From Pseudomonas nitroreducens (GTDB lineage: Bacteria > Pseudomonadota > Gammaproteobacteria > Pseudomonadales > Pseudomonadaceae), in contig NZ_JACHLI010000016.1 in NCBI RefSeq assembly GCF_014204515.1, positions 1-64,000 on the forward strand: a DNA stretch of 64,000 nt, read 5' to 3'. This document shows, piece after piece, positions 1 to 7,919 of the stretch. How positions within the stretch are numbered: position 1 is the stretch's first letter; the number at the start of each line of letters is the position of its first letter. The notes under the pieces are model-generated. The model saw only the letters and a program-made list of their open reading frames with translations, was not told where the DNA came from and ran no database searches. A program made the translations under genes and the position numbers.

Positions 1-83
1 GCGCAAACTGACTCGCATTGCCTTTGCCCTGATGACGACTGAGCAGGCGTATCGGCCTGCGGCCGATACGCGGGGGTAGACAT
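1..83 (-). CDS. 5' end of an unidentified gene downstream of nrdG (partial)
   Basis: An ATG at 81-83 is preceded at a good distance by TAGGAG, and the frame stays open for 27 codons to the window edge (begins MSTPAYRPQADTP). It lies 24 bases after the nrdG stop in the same orientation, so it could be the next gene of the nrd operon. The visible residues are low-complexity and polar, and I do not recognise the product. A 10-bp inverted repeat at 48-70 falls inside this frame. Confidence 0.45.
   Translation of the reverse strand, partial: MSTPAYRPQADTPAQSSSGQRQCESVC
48..70. repeat. Perfect 10-bp inverted repeat with 3-base loop
   Basis: Arms cgtatcggcc and ggccgatacg flank the loop TGC. It sits just beyond nrdG but inside a plausible reading frame and has no T-run on either side, so it is not a convincing terminator. 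It may be a coding coincidence or an RNA-stability stem. Confidence 0.5.
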
Positions 84-107
84 AGAATCTCCTACAGGGA
101 GCAATGC

Positions 108-806
108 TCAGGCGTCGCGTAGTTCGAAGCGGGGGAAGAGCGTGTCGAGTTCGCGCCAGAGATCGGGCGCACCCTGGGGCGCTGGCGTGGCGATCAGGCC
201 GTGATCGAGCTGCCGGCCGCTGCGGGCCAGTTGCACGACGAAGTTGTCCACGCCCACTGCACGCAGGCGCAGAGCCAAGCGCCGCAAACGCTCCAGATCG
301 AACAACTGCCAGTGCACCGTCGTCCGGCACTCATGGTCCACGCCGCTTTCCAGCAACAGCTCCAGGCTGCGCCAGTTGGCCAACCCGCTGCGCTGCACAC
401 CGGTGATGGCATCCATGTCCTCGGCCAGCCCCTTCACGTCGAAGCCGACCCAGTCGGCCTGGGGCAGCGCGCGGGCGAAGGCTTCCGGGCGGATGCCGGC
501 GCTGTGCAGTCCCGTGCGAAAGCCCATCTCGCGCACGCTGGCCATCGCCTCGGGCAAAGCGTTCTGCAGGGTCGCTTCACCGCCGCTGAAGACCACCGCC
601 TGCAGCAAACCCTGGCGTCGCCCCAGGAAGGCCAGGATGTCGTCCCAGTGGATTTCCGACTCGCCCCTGGGCGCAATCAGCTCCGGGTTGTGGCAGTAGC
701 GGCAGCGCCAGGCGCAGCCCTGGCAGAACAGCACGCAGGCAAGCAGGCCGGGGTAGTCGAGGGTGGTCAGGGGCACCAGGCCCCCGACCCTCAGGGTGGC
801 GCTCAT
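108..806 (-). CDS. nrdG: Anaerobic ribonucleotide reductase activating enzyme (radical SAM)
   Basis: This 232-residue radical SAM protein would use S-adenosylmethionine and a 4Fe-4S cluster to install the glycyl radical on class III ribonucleotide reductase. The cluster motif CxxxCxxC is at Cys31, Cys35 and Cys38, within a Cys-rich run starting at Cys28; the N-terminal TTLDYPG and the FSGGEATLQ segment are typical of NrdG-type activases. I chose the ATG at 806 because homology begins there (MSATLRVGG) and its first bases overlap the TGA of the upstream small glycyl-radical frame (ATGA), implying translational coupling. The open frame further upstream has no similarity. It is the last clear gene of the nrdD operon. 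Confidence 0.93.
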   Translation of the reverse strand: MSATLRVGGLVPLTTLDYPGLLACVLFCQGCAWRCRYCHNPELIAPRGESEIHWDDILAFLGRRQGLLQAVVFSGGEATLQNALPEAMASVREMGFRTGLHSAGIRPEAFARALPQADWVGFDVKGLAEDMDAITGVQRSGLANWRSLELLLESGVDHECRTTVHWQLFDLERLRRLALRLRAVGVDNFVVQLARSGRQLDHGLIATPAPQGAPDLWRELDTLFPRFELRDA

Positions 807-949
807 CGCGTCTCGCGGAAGTGGCGGCGCTCGCGATGCTCGGATTGCTTGCCGGCGTTGAACGCCGTCACCGGGCGGTGGTAGCCCATCACGCGGGTCC
901 AGACCTCGCAGCGCTGGCGCTGGCTTTCGGGTAGTTGGTTGGCGGTCAT
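803..949 (-). CDS. Separate glycyl-radical domain of class III ribonucleotide reductase
   Basis: A 48-residue frame (begins MTANQLPESQ) carries the class III glycyl-radical signature TRVMGYHRPV with the presumed radical glycine at residue 22, followed by NAGKQSEHRERRHF. In most NrdD proteins this segment is the C-terminus of the large subunit. Here nrdD stops 41 bases earlier in another frame, and this frame has its own start with AAAGGAG upstream, so it is translated separately. Its stop overlaps the nrdG start. I infer that the peptide docks on NrdD as a detached radical loop. Small frames of this kind are easily missed by gene callers. Confidence 0.85.
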   Translation of the reverse strand: MTANQLPESQRQRCEVWTRVMGYHRPVTAFNAGKQSEHRERRHFRETR

Positions 950-990
950 CGGTGGTGCTCCTTTTGCGTGGATGAAGGTGAAACGGGGGA

Positions 991-3006
991 TCAGCCGCAG
1001 CAGCTCTTCGGCGCGGCGTTCTGCAACGCTGCCTCGTCGCAGCGTGGGCAGAACTCGTGCTCGCCGGCGAGGTAGCCATGGATCGGGCAGATGGAGAAGG
1101 TCGGGGTCACCGTCAGGTAGGGCAGGCGGAAGCGTCCGAGGGCGGTGCGCACCAGGGTCTTGCAGGCCTCGGCGCTGGAAATGCGCTCGGCCATGTACAG
1201 GTGCAGCACGGTGCCGCCGGTGTATTTGCATTGCAGGGCGTCCTGCAGTTCCAGAGCTTCGAACGGATCGTCGGTGAGGCCCACCGGCAGCTGCGAAGAG
1301 TTGGTGTAGTAGGGCGCGTCCGGCGTGCCGGCCTGGAGGATGTCCGGGTGGCGCTTCTGGTCCTCGCGGGCGAAGCGGTAGGTGGTGCCTTCGGCGGGTG
1401 TGGCTTCCAGGTTGTAGAGGTGGCCGCTGTCCTCCTGGAAGCTCACCAGCCGCGCGCGGACATGGTCCAGCAGCTCCAGCGCCATCTGCCGGCCGACCTC
1501 GGTGTGCAGGCCTTCGCGGTCGTCGGTGAAGTTGCGCAGCATCTCGTGCAGGCCGTTCACGCCGATGGTGGAGAAGTGGTTGCGCAGGGTGCCCAGGTAA
1601 CGCTGGGTATAGGGATAGAGCCCGGCGTCCATGTGCTGCTGGATGACCTTGCGCTTCACTTCCAGGCTGTCAAAGGCCAGTTCCAGCAGGTAGTCCAGCT
1701 GACGATAGAGACCGGCGCAGTCACCGCGATGGCGGTAGCCCAGGCGCGCGCAGTTGATGGTCACCACGCCGAGCGAGCCGGTCTGCTCCGCCGAACCGAA
1801 CAGCCCGTTGCCGCGCTTGAGCAGTTCGCGCACGTCCAGCTGCAGGCGGCAGCACATGGAGCGCACCTGGTTGGGCTGCATGTCGGAATTGAGGAAGTTC
1901 TGGAAGTACGGCAGGCCGTAGCGCGCAGTCATCTCGAACAGGCGCGTGGCGTTGTCGCTGTCCCAGGGAAAATCATGGGTGATGTTGTAGGTCGGGATCG
2001 GGAAGGTGAACACCCGGCCGTGGGCGTCGCCGGCCTGCATCACCTCGATGTAGGCGCGGTTGATCAGGTCCATCTCGGCTTGCAGGTCGCCGTAGGCGAA
2101 GGGCATTTCCACACCGCCGACGTAGGGAATCTGCTCGCGCAGGTCTTCCGGGCAGACCCAGTCGAAGGTCAGGTTGGTGAAGGGCGTCTGGGTACCCCAG
2201 CGCGACGGCACGTTGAGGTTGTAGATGAATTCCTGCAGTGCCTGGCGCACCTGTTGATAACTCAGGCCGTCGTTGCGCACGTAGGGCGCGAGGTAGGTGT
2301 CGAAGGAGCTGAAGGCCTGGGCGCCGGCCCACTCGTTCTGCAGGGTGCCGAGGAAGTTCACCATCTGCCCCAGGGCGCTGGACAGGTGCTTGGGCGGCCC
2401 GGCCTCGACCCTTCCCGGCACACCATTCAGGCCCTCGCTGAGCAGCGTGCGCAGCGACCAGCCGGCGCAGTAGCCGGCGAGCATATCGAGGTCGTGGATG
2501 TGCAGGTCGGCTTCGCGGTGGGCGACGCCGATGGCTTCGCTGTAGACCTCGTCCAGCCAGTAGTTGGCGGTGACCTTGCCGGACACATTGAGGATCAGCC
2601 CGCCCAGGGAATAACCCTGGTTGGCGTTGGCGCGCACCCGCCAGTCCTCCCGCGACAGGTACTCGTTCATCGACGCGGCCACGTCCACCAGCGTCTTGCG
2701 CTCGCGGCGCAGGCGGCCGTGGCGTTCGCGGTAGACGATGTAGGCGCGGGCGGTGGGGTAGTGGCCGGCTTCCATGAGGGCGCGTTCGACCACGTCCTGC
2801 ACCTGTTCCACGTCCAGATCATTCTGTGCCGGCAGGTTGGTCAGCACACGGCGGGTCAGTTCCTTTGCGTGGGCCGCGGTGAATTCTCCGCTGGCCTCGC
2901 CGGCGGCGGCGATGGCGCGTTCGATCTTGCTCGGGTCGAAGGGCGCGAAGGAGCCGTTGCGCTTGCGCAAGCCGGCGGGAAGCGGGGCGGTCCGTGTCAG
3001 GGGCAT
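991..3006 (-). CDS. nrdD: Anaerobic ribonucleoside-triphosphate reductase, large subunit lacking its glycyl-radical tail
   Basis: This 671-residue protein would reduce ribonucleoside triphosphates to deoxyribonucleotides without oxygen. The N-terminus is an ATP-cone (about residues 10-100), followed by the class III catalytic barrel with conserved stretches such as ADLHIHDLDML and NCARLGYRHRG. The C-terminus has zinc-ribbon cysteines (Cys640, Cys653, Cys656, Cys669/670) but ends immediately after, at SCCG, so the radical glycine found at the end of ordinary NrdD is missing; it is supplied by the adjacent 48-residue frame. The ATG at 3006 is the only reasonable start, since an in-frame stop occurs about 13 codons upstream; a weak TGGA lies in front. 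The promoter has NrdR and Anr-type sites. Confidence 0.93.
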   Translation of the reverse strand: MPLTRTAPLPAGLRKRNGSFAPFDPSKIERAIAAAGEASGEFTAAHAKELTRRVLTNLPAQNDLDVEQVQDVVERALMEAGHYPTARAYIVYRERHGRLRRERKTLVDVAASMNEYLSREDWRVRANANQGYSLGGLILNVSGKVTANYWLDEVYSEAIGVAHREADLHIHDLDMLAGYCAGWSLRTLLSEGLNGVPGRVEAGPPKHLSSALGQMVNFLGTLQNEWAGAQAFSSFDTYLAPYVRNDGLSYQQVRQALQEFIYNLNVPSRWGTQTPFTNLTFDWVCPEDLREQIPYVGGVEMPFAYGDLQAEMDLINRAYIEVMQAGDAHGRVFTFPIPTYNITHDFPWDSDNATRLFEMTARYGLPYFQNFLNSDMQPNQVRSMCCRLQLDVRELLKRGNGLFGSAEQTGSLGVVTINCARLGYRHRGDCAGLYRQLDYLLELAFDSLEVKRKVIQQHMDAGLYPYTQRYLGTLRNHFSTIGVNGLHEMLRNFTDDREGLHTEVGRQMALELLDHVRARLVSFQEDSGHLYNLEATPAEGTTYRFAREDQKRHPDILQAGTPDAPYYTNSSQLPVGLTDDPFEALELQDALQCKYTGGTVLHLYMAERISSAEACKTLVRTALGRFRLPYLTVTPTFSICPIHGYLAGEHEFCPRCDEAALQNAAPKSCCG

Positions 3007-3017
3007 TGGCTGGATTC

Positions 3018-3064
3018 CACAACATGCTGTGTCTCGATTTATTCAAGACAACAAGATGTTGTGG
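3018..3064 (-). promoter_or_regulatory. Pair of NrdR boxes upstream of nrdD
   Basis: Two 16-bp sites resemble the NrdR consensus acaCwAtATaTwGtgt: ACACAGCATGTTGTGG (3033-3018, minus) and CAACAAGATGTTGTGG (3049-3064, plus). The gap is 15 bp, so centres are 31 bp apart, about three helical turns, which is the spacing known for NrdR box pairs. The outer halves form an exact 13-bp inverted repeat (3013-3025 with 3056-3068). The sites lie directly before the start codon and would cover the likely transcription start, consistent with repression by NrdR. Confidence 0.85.
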
Positions 3065-3091
3065 AATCTAACGGCTTCGTCTGAAGGAAAA

Positions 3092-3105
3092 TTGACCTCG
3101 GTCAA
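3092..3105 (-). promoter_or_regulatory. Anr/FNR-type box upstream of nrdD
   Basis: TTGACCTCGGTCAA is a palindrome of the TTGAy-N4-rTCAA type bound by Anr/FNR regulators. A -10-like TAGATT lies on the minus strand at 3070-3065, and the box centre would be near -41 of a start around 3057, the usual class II activation geometry. This fits oxygen-limited induction of a class III reductase. Confidence 0.75.
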
Positions 3106-3190
3106 CGCCCTGTGTCAGTCAATTTTTGCCATCGGAGGTATTGACCCCCACGCGTCCAGGCATCAGCCGATCATGCGTTAGTCCGCCTGG

Positions 3191-3270
3191 GGTTCGCGAG
3201 CAAGCTCGCTCCTACGAAGAGCATCCCTGTAGGAGCGAGGGGGACGCCATCGTTATTGCTCGCGAACGGG
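3191..3270. repeat. REP pair, one short and one long arm
   Basis: A short Pseudomonas REP (GGTTCGCGAGCAAGCTCGCT, 3191-3210, continuing CCTAC) is followed by an inverted longer version beginning GTAGGAGCGAGGGGGACGCC at 3229. The long arm carries an insertion (GGGGACGCC...) between the two conserved ends GTAGGAGCGAG and GCTCGCGAAC. The same composite recurs at 44167 and 51074. It occupies the gap between mocR and nrdD. Confidence 0.85.
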
Positions 3271-3304
3271 AAGGTGCTCCGAACGATTTTGCGCCGCTGC
3301 GAAC

Positions 3305-4735
3305 TCAGCCCAGCAGCGGCGCCAGCCGCTCTGCCAGGCGCGCGGCGAGCTTCTCGTCGCTGACATTGGTGAAGCTCATGAGCAGCGCCGGTTCCCGCCT
3401 GGCCTCCACGCACCAGGCATTCAGCGCCTGCAGGCCGAGTCCGTCGGCATGGGCACGGCGAGCGACGGCCAGGTCGTCCTGCTGCAGGGCGCCGATCAGG
3501 TGCAGGCCGCCGGGTGTTTCGGCGCAGCGTATCCGCTCGCCGAGGCGCTCTTCCAGGGCGCCGCGCAACCACTGCCGGCGCTGGGCATAGAGCGTGCGGG
3601 TGCGCTTGAGGTGGCGGGCGAAATGGCCTTCCTGCATGAAGTCGCACAGGGTCGCCTGCAGCAGTTCCGCACAACCGGACGGGAACACCTGCTGCGCGCG
3701 CACGAAGTCCTCCACCAGTTCGGCAGGTACGACCAGATAGCCCAGGCGCAACGCCGGGAACAGCACCTTGCTGAAGGTACCGGTGTAGAGCACGCGGCCG
3801 GTACGGTCGAGGCTCTTCAGCGCCGGCAGCGGAAAGCCGGCGTAGCGGTACTCGCTGTCGTAGTCGTCCTCGACTATCCACGCGCCGCTGTTGGCGGCCC
3901 AATCCAGCAGCGCCAGGCGGCGCGGCAGGCTGAGGGCGACGCCGGTGGGGCTCTGCTGCGATGGCGTGACCAGGGCGAAGCGCGCATCCGCCGCACGGGC
4001 GATGCCGTCGTCCACGCGCAGGCCATCGGCGTCCACCGCGACCGGCACCGGCAGGCCGCCGGCCCGGCGCAGCAGCTCGCGGCCGCGCGGGTAGCCGGGG
4101 TCTTCATGCCAGAAGCGCTGGCCGGGTTCGAGCAGGGTGCGGCTGATCAGGTCCAGCGCACCCTGGTAACCGGCGCAGATGAACACCTGGGCCGGGTCGC
4201 AGACGATGCCGCGGGATATCCCCAGGTAGCCGGCCACCGCCTCGCGCAGCGGTCCGTGCCCGCAGGGCTCCGGGTAGGCCAGCATGGCCGCGCTCTGCTG
4301 GCGCAGGCGCCGCGCGCAGAGGCGCGCCCAGAGTGCGCGGGGGAAGGCATCCAGCGCCGGCACGCCGAGCTGGAACGGCCGCAGGGCCGGGCCATGGGCG
4401 ATCAGGCCGGGCAGGCTGCGCTCGACGGTATCCGCGACGACTCTCAGCCCTGGCGCGGCGGTGGTGCGCCCGGCCAGCTGCGGCGACACCACGGTCCCCG
4501 CCGGCCCGCGCGCCAGCAGGTAGCCCTCGCTGGTCAGCAACTGATAGGCCAGCTCCACCGTGCCCCGCGCCACGCCCAGCTCGCCGGCCAGCCCGCGCAC
4601 CGGTGGCACGCGCTCGCCCGGCCGCAGGGCGCCACGGGTGATGGCGTCGCGGAAGCGTTCGTAGAGCTGGCGGTAGATCGGCAGCTCGTGGCTCGGGTCC
4701 AGCGGCTGGCGCAACGAATCGAGGGGTACGGTCAT
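3305..4735 (-). CDS. MocR/PdxR-type regulator: GntR winged helix fused to aminotransferase-like domain
   Basis: The 476-residue protein has a GntR-type winged helix (residues 15-85, with PPVRGLAGELGVARGTVELA) followed by a fold-type I aminotransferase domain. The PLP-binding lysine is Lys323 in TGTFSKVL, and FALVTPSQQSPTG and VEDDYDSEYRY are typical of MocR proteins. Such proteins usually sense an amino compound or PLP and regulate a neighbouring or divergent gene. The divergent neighbour here is cbpA, 263 bases away, which is not an obvious target. The start codon is the ATG at 4735, where similarity begins. Confidence 0.88.
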   Translation of the reverse strand: MTVPLDSLRQPLDPSHELPIYRQLYERFRDAITRGALRPGERVPPVRGLAGELGVARGTVELAYQLLTSEGYLLARGPAGTVVSPQLAGRTTAAPGLRVVADTVERSLPGLIAHGPALRPFQLGVPALDAFPRALWARLCARRLRQQSAAMLAYPEPCGHGPLREAVAGYLGISRGIVCDPAQVFICAGYQGALDLISRTLLEPGQRFWHEDPGYPRGRELLRRAGGLPVPVAVDADGLRVDDGIARAADARFALVTPSQQSPTGVALSLPRRLALLDWAANSGAWIVEDDYDSEYRYAGFPLPALKSLDRTGRVLYTGTFSKVLFPALRLGYLVVPAELVEDFVRAQQVFPSGCAELLQATLCDFMQEGHFARHLKRTRTLYAQRRQWLRGALEERLGERIRCAETPGGLHLIGALQQDDLAVARRAHADGLGLQALNAWCVEARREPALLMSFTNVSDEKLAARLAERLAPLLG

Positions 4736-4998
4736 GGCCTATCCAGGATGGGGATATCTCCGGAGGTCGACTATGTCATGACCGGCATCAAGTCGTCCCT
4801 GCGGTCGCGATGCAGGATCAACGTCTAGGCTTGCAGGCAGTGTTGAAAAGCGGGCGCGCCGACTCCATCTGTTCTGGCATGACCCGTTTTTTCCACCTGT
4901 TCGCCTCGCAGTGCGCGCAGCGGCTCCGGCTGCCCGCGCGAATCCCCCGTGTCCCAGGCGCCGACAGGTCCAACGCAGGTGAGGAGTGACCGCTACCG

Positions 4999-5961
4999 AT
5001 GGAATTCAAGGACTATTACGCCGCGCTCGGGGTCGAACCCGACGCCGACGACAAGGCGATCAAGACCGCCTACCGCAAGCTCGCGCGCAAGTACCACCCG
5101 GACGTCAGCAAGGAGCCGGACGCCGAGACGCATTTCAAGGAAGTCTCCGAAGCCTACGAAGTGCTGAAGAGCCCGGAAAAGCGCGCCGAGTACGATGAAC
5201 TGCGCAAGTACGGCGCGCAGGGGCCGCAGTTCGAAGCGCCGCCCGGCTGGCAGCCGCGCGGTGGTTTCGACGGCCCGCCGCCGGGGCGTGAACAGGACTT
5301 CAGTGACTTCTTCGAGCAGATTTTCGGCGCTCGTGCCGGCGGCGCTGGCTTCGGCGGTGCGCGCCAGCCGCAGGCGCACCGTGGCCAGGACGTGGAGATG
5401 GAAGTCCCGCTGTTCCTCGAGGAAAGCCTCTCCGGCGACAGCCGGCCGATCAGCTTCAGCCTGCCCAGCTTTGATGAGTACGGGCGCAAGCTGCCGCCGC
5501 AGAACAAGACGCTGAACGTGAAGATTCCCGTGGGCACCGCCGACGGCGAGCGCATCCGCCTCAAGGGGCAGGGCGCGCCCGGCATCAACGGCGGGCCGGC
5601 GGGCGACCTGTACCTGGCGATCCGCCTGGTGCCGCACCCGGTCTTCGATGTCGATGGTCGCGACCTGATCGTCACCGTCCCGGTGGCGCCCTGGGAGGCA
5701 GCGCTGGGCGCCAAGGTGGAAGTGCCGACGCTCTCCGGGCGCATCAACCTCGGCATCCCGGCCAACAGTCAGGCCGGCCAGCGCCTGCGCATCAAGGGCA
5801 AGGGCCTGCCGAACAAGGGCGAGGCCGCCGCCGGCGACCTCTACGCCGTGCTCAAGGTGGTGATGCCGAAGACGGCGGATGAGGCCACTCGCAAACTCTG
5901 GGAAGAACTGGCGGCGAAAGCGGCCTTCGACCCCCGTGCCGATTGGGGTAAACGCGCATGA
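4999..5961 (+). CDS. cbpA: DnaJ-like co-chaperone, curved-DNA-binding protein CbpA
   Basis: The 320-residue protein has an N-terminal J domain with the HPD motif at residues 33-35, a Gly/Phe-rich linker (about 75-120) and the two C-terminal beta domains of class B J-proteins. It has no Cys-rich zinc finger, which separates CbpA from DnaJ. It should stimulate DnaK and bind curved DNA. GGAG lies 12 bases before the ATG. The next gene, encoding the modulator CbpM, overlaps its stop by four bases. Confidence 0.92.
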   Translation: MEFKDYYAALGVEPDADDKAIKTAYRKLARKYHPDVSKEPDAETHFKEVSEAYEVLKSPEKRAEYDELRKYGAQGPQFEAPPGWQPRGGFDGPPPGREQDFSDFFEQIFGARAGGAGFGGARQPQAHRGQDVEMEVPLFLEESLSGDSRPISFSLPSFDEYGRKLPPQNKTLNVKIPVGTADGERIRLKGQGAPGINGGPAGDLYLAIRLVPHPVFDVDGRDLIVTVPVAPWEAALGAKVEVPTLSGRINLGIPANSQAGQRLRIKGKGLPNKGEAAAGDLYAVLKVVMPKTADEATRKLWEELAAKAAFDPRADWGKRA

Positions 5962-6260
5962 CGACGACAGTGATGGTGGTGGACCTCGACGAGCTCTGCC
6001 AGTCGGTGAACCTGCCCCGCGACGTGCTCGTCGAGATCGTCGAGGTGGGCATCGTGGAGCCCCGCGAACAGCGCGCCGGGCACTGGGTGTTCGATTACCA
6101 GGCGGTCAGCGTGGTGCGCCGCGCAGTGCGCCTGCGCCGCGAGTTCGAGCTGGACTGGCCGGGCATCGCCCTGGCGCTGCGCCTGCTGGACGAAGTGGAT
6201 GAGCTGCGTGCGGAGAACCGCTACCTGCGCCAGCGTCTGGCGCGGTTGCTGGAGGACTAG
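5958..6260 (+). CDS. cbpM: Chaperone modulator CbpM
   Basis: This 100-residue protein has the MerR-like helix-turn-helix of CbpM (VDLDELCQSVNLPRDVLVEIVE) and a C-terminal helix (VDELRAENRYLRQRLARLL). CbpM binds the J domain of CbpA and inhibits both its co-chaperone and DNA-binding activities. The ATG overlaps the cbpA stop (ATGA), so the two are translationally coupled, as in other cbpAM operons. Confidence 0.9.
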   Translation: MTTTVMVVDLDELCQSVNLPRDVLVEIVEVGIVEPREQRAGHWVFDYQAVSVVRRAVRLRREFELDWPGIALALRLLDEVDELRAENRYLRQRLARLLED

Positions 6261-6262
6261 CG

Positions 6263-7018
6263 TTACTGAGTGGCGGCGCTGCCGACGGCGTCCAGCGGGA
6301 TGAACTGCACCAGGCCGATGATCGGCGCGGCGAGAATCCCCTGCACGTAGTTGATGCCGCTGCGCCGCAGGCTCTCGTCGCTGGTCTGGGCGAGCAGTTC
6401 CAGGCGGCCGATCATCCGGCCGAATTCGCGCTCGAAGGACAGGTTGCGCCCGGCCTGGCTGATCTCGTTGGAGAGCAGCAGCGGCTGGCCGTGCTCGTCG
6501 CTGCGGCTGGCCAGCAGCCAGGCCGCCACTTCGATGTTCCAGGCGGCGTTGGCGGTCTTCTGCGCATTCAATCCGCTGAGCAGGTGCAGGGTGGTGGTGC
6601 CGCCGTAGAGTTCCATCAGCATGCTGCCGATCCCGTAGATCAGCGCGCCGGCGCGGTCGCCCTGGTAGTCCGCTTCGAAGGCCAGCGGCAACGCGTTGAC
6701 GGAAGTCCTGCCGGCCAGACCGGTCAGCGGGCGTTGTTCGATGATGGCGTCCATCACCTGCCGGTGCGCCTCGTCCCGAGAGGCGGCGCCGGTCTTCTTC
6801 CACTCCCGCGGGTTGCGCTTGTAGAGCTTGTCGAGCAAGCGCGAGAGGCTGTCCAGGTTGTCGCGCATGGCCAGGTTGGCGGCGCGGTTGGCGTCGTTCT
6901 GCAGGATCTGCCCGGCGGCGAAGCCTTCGCCGTCGATGTCCTTTTTCACCGGCGGCGACGAGCAGCCGGCCAGCAGGACGAGAATCAGCAGAGGAGGGGC
7001 AAGGTGGCGCGGCAGCAT
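6263..7018 (-). CDS. Predicted lipoprotein of unknown function
   Basis: The protein of 251 residues starts with a lipoprotein signal peptide (MLPRHLAPPLLILVLLAGCSS; lipobox LAGC) and should be anchored in the envelope. The mature part is mainly helical by composition, with hydrophobic stretches near GALIYGIGSMLMELYGG and VQGILAAPIIGLVQF. I recognise no named family. A GTG at 7033 in the same frame is an alternative start, but the ATG at 7018 gives the better signal peptide; neither has a strong Shine-Dalgarno sequence. It converges tail-to-tail with cbpM, 2 bases apart. Confidence 0.75.
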   Translation of the reverse strand: MLPRHLAPPLLILVLLAGCSSPPVKKDIDGEGFAAGQILQNDANRAANLAMRDNLDSLSRLLDKLYKRNPREWKKTGAASRDEAHRQVMDAIIEQRPLTGLAGRTSVNALPLAFEADYQGDRAGALIYGIGSMLMELYGGTTTLHLLSGLNAQKTANAAWNIEVAAWLLASRSDEHGQPLLLSNEISQAGRNLSFEREFGRMIGRLELLAQTSDESLRRSGINYVQGILAAPIIGLVQFIPLDAVGSAATQ

Positions 7019-7145
7019 GCTCGGTCCGGGCACAGGAAACGGGCCTGAACCATGGAGTGCGAAGCCGCGGGGGACCAGTCGGATCGCTGGTGAATCCGCC
7101 CCTGCGAGGCAGCTTGCGACCCGCTACTCAGATCGGCGGGAGGAA

Positions 7146-7169
7146 AAGCGCCGGCCGGTGCCGGCGCTT
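7146..7169 (-). terminator. Intrinsic terminator of the FMN reductase gene
   Basis: Nine-base arms aagcgccgg and ccggcgctt form a GC-rich stem, followed on the minus strand by TTTTCC. It begins 8 bases past the stop of the reductase gene. Confidence 0.75.
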
Positions 7170-7176
7170 CGGGCCA

Positions 7177-7737
7177 TCAGCGCGGCTGGTTCTGCACGAT
7201 CCAGGCGGCGAAGGCGTCGATGATGCTCTTGAGGAACGGCTGGGTCTTGTCCGACAGCTTGCCGGCCTCGTCGAAGAAGCTGCCGGCGCCGCCCAGGTAG
7301 GCTTCCGGCTGCTGCAGCACCGGCATGTTGAGGAACACCAGCGACTGGCGCAGGTGGTGGTTGGCGCCGAAACCGCCGATGGCGCCGGGCGATGCGCTGA
7401 CCACGGCGCAGGGCTTGCCGTTCCAGGAACTCTGGCCATAGGGGCGCGAGCCGACGTCGATGGCATTCTTCAGCACGCCGGGCACCGAGCGGTTGTATTC
7501 GGGGGTGACGAACAGCACCGCATCGGCCTTCTGCAGGCGCGCGCGGAAGGTCTGGTAGGCAGCCGGCGGATTGCCCGCATCGATGTCCTCGCTGTACAGC
7601 GGCAGGTCGCCGATCTCGACGATTTCCAGCTTCAGGTTGGCCGGCGCCAGTGCGGCGAATGCCTTGGCGATCTTGCGGTTGAGGGATTCCTTGCGCAGGC
7701 TGCCGACGACAACGGCAACATCGAAGACTTGGCTCAT
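7177..7737 (-). CDS. NADPH-dependent FMN reductase / quinone reductase
   Basis: The 186-residue flavodoxin-like protein has the FMN phosphate-binding loop VVGSLRKESLNRK near the N-terminus and the TPEYNRSVPGVLKNAIDV motif of the NADPH-dependent FMN reductase family (ChrR/YieF/azoreductase type). It would transfer two electrons from NAD(P)H to quinones, chromate or azo compounds. The ATG at 7737 is preceded by TAGGAGT at good spacing; the 19 upstream codons in frame lack similarity. The gene has its own terminator and is divergent from the epimerase gene. Confidence 0.88.
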   Translation of the reverse strand: MSQVFDVAVVVGSLRKESLNRKIAKAFAALAPANLKLEIVEIGDLPLYSEDIDAGNPPAAYQTFRARLQKADAVLFVTPEYNRSVPGVLKNAIDVGSRPYGQSSWNGKPCAVVSASPGAIGGFGANHHLRQSLVFLNMPVLQQPEAYLGGAGSFFDEAGKLSDKTQPFLKSIIDAFAAWIVQNQPR

Positions 7738-7919
7738 GGCGACTCCTAGGGATCGGGGTAGTGAGCCGTTTGTTATAGACGATGGACGTGACATTGCGTG
7801 GACCTGGATCAGCCTGGTCGATCATGTCCCAGTCGTTTTGCGTGATCTTGGCTCTGTGGGCTGGGGCATGGTCTGGCTAGAGTGGCCCCCTGTCCCCGCC
7901 GCCCGATTCGAGGTCCCCC

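Noticed and set aside
991..993. TGA at the end of nrdD as another selenocysteine codon
   Set aside because: No frame continues after it with glycyl-radical sequence; that sequence is in another frame with its own start, and no SECIS-like hairpin follows.
1057..3084. 675-codon frame on the plus strand opposite nrdD
   Set aside because: Mirror of the real gene; it has no domains and runs over the NrdR operator.
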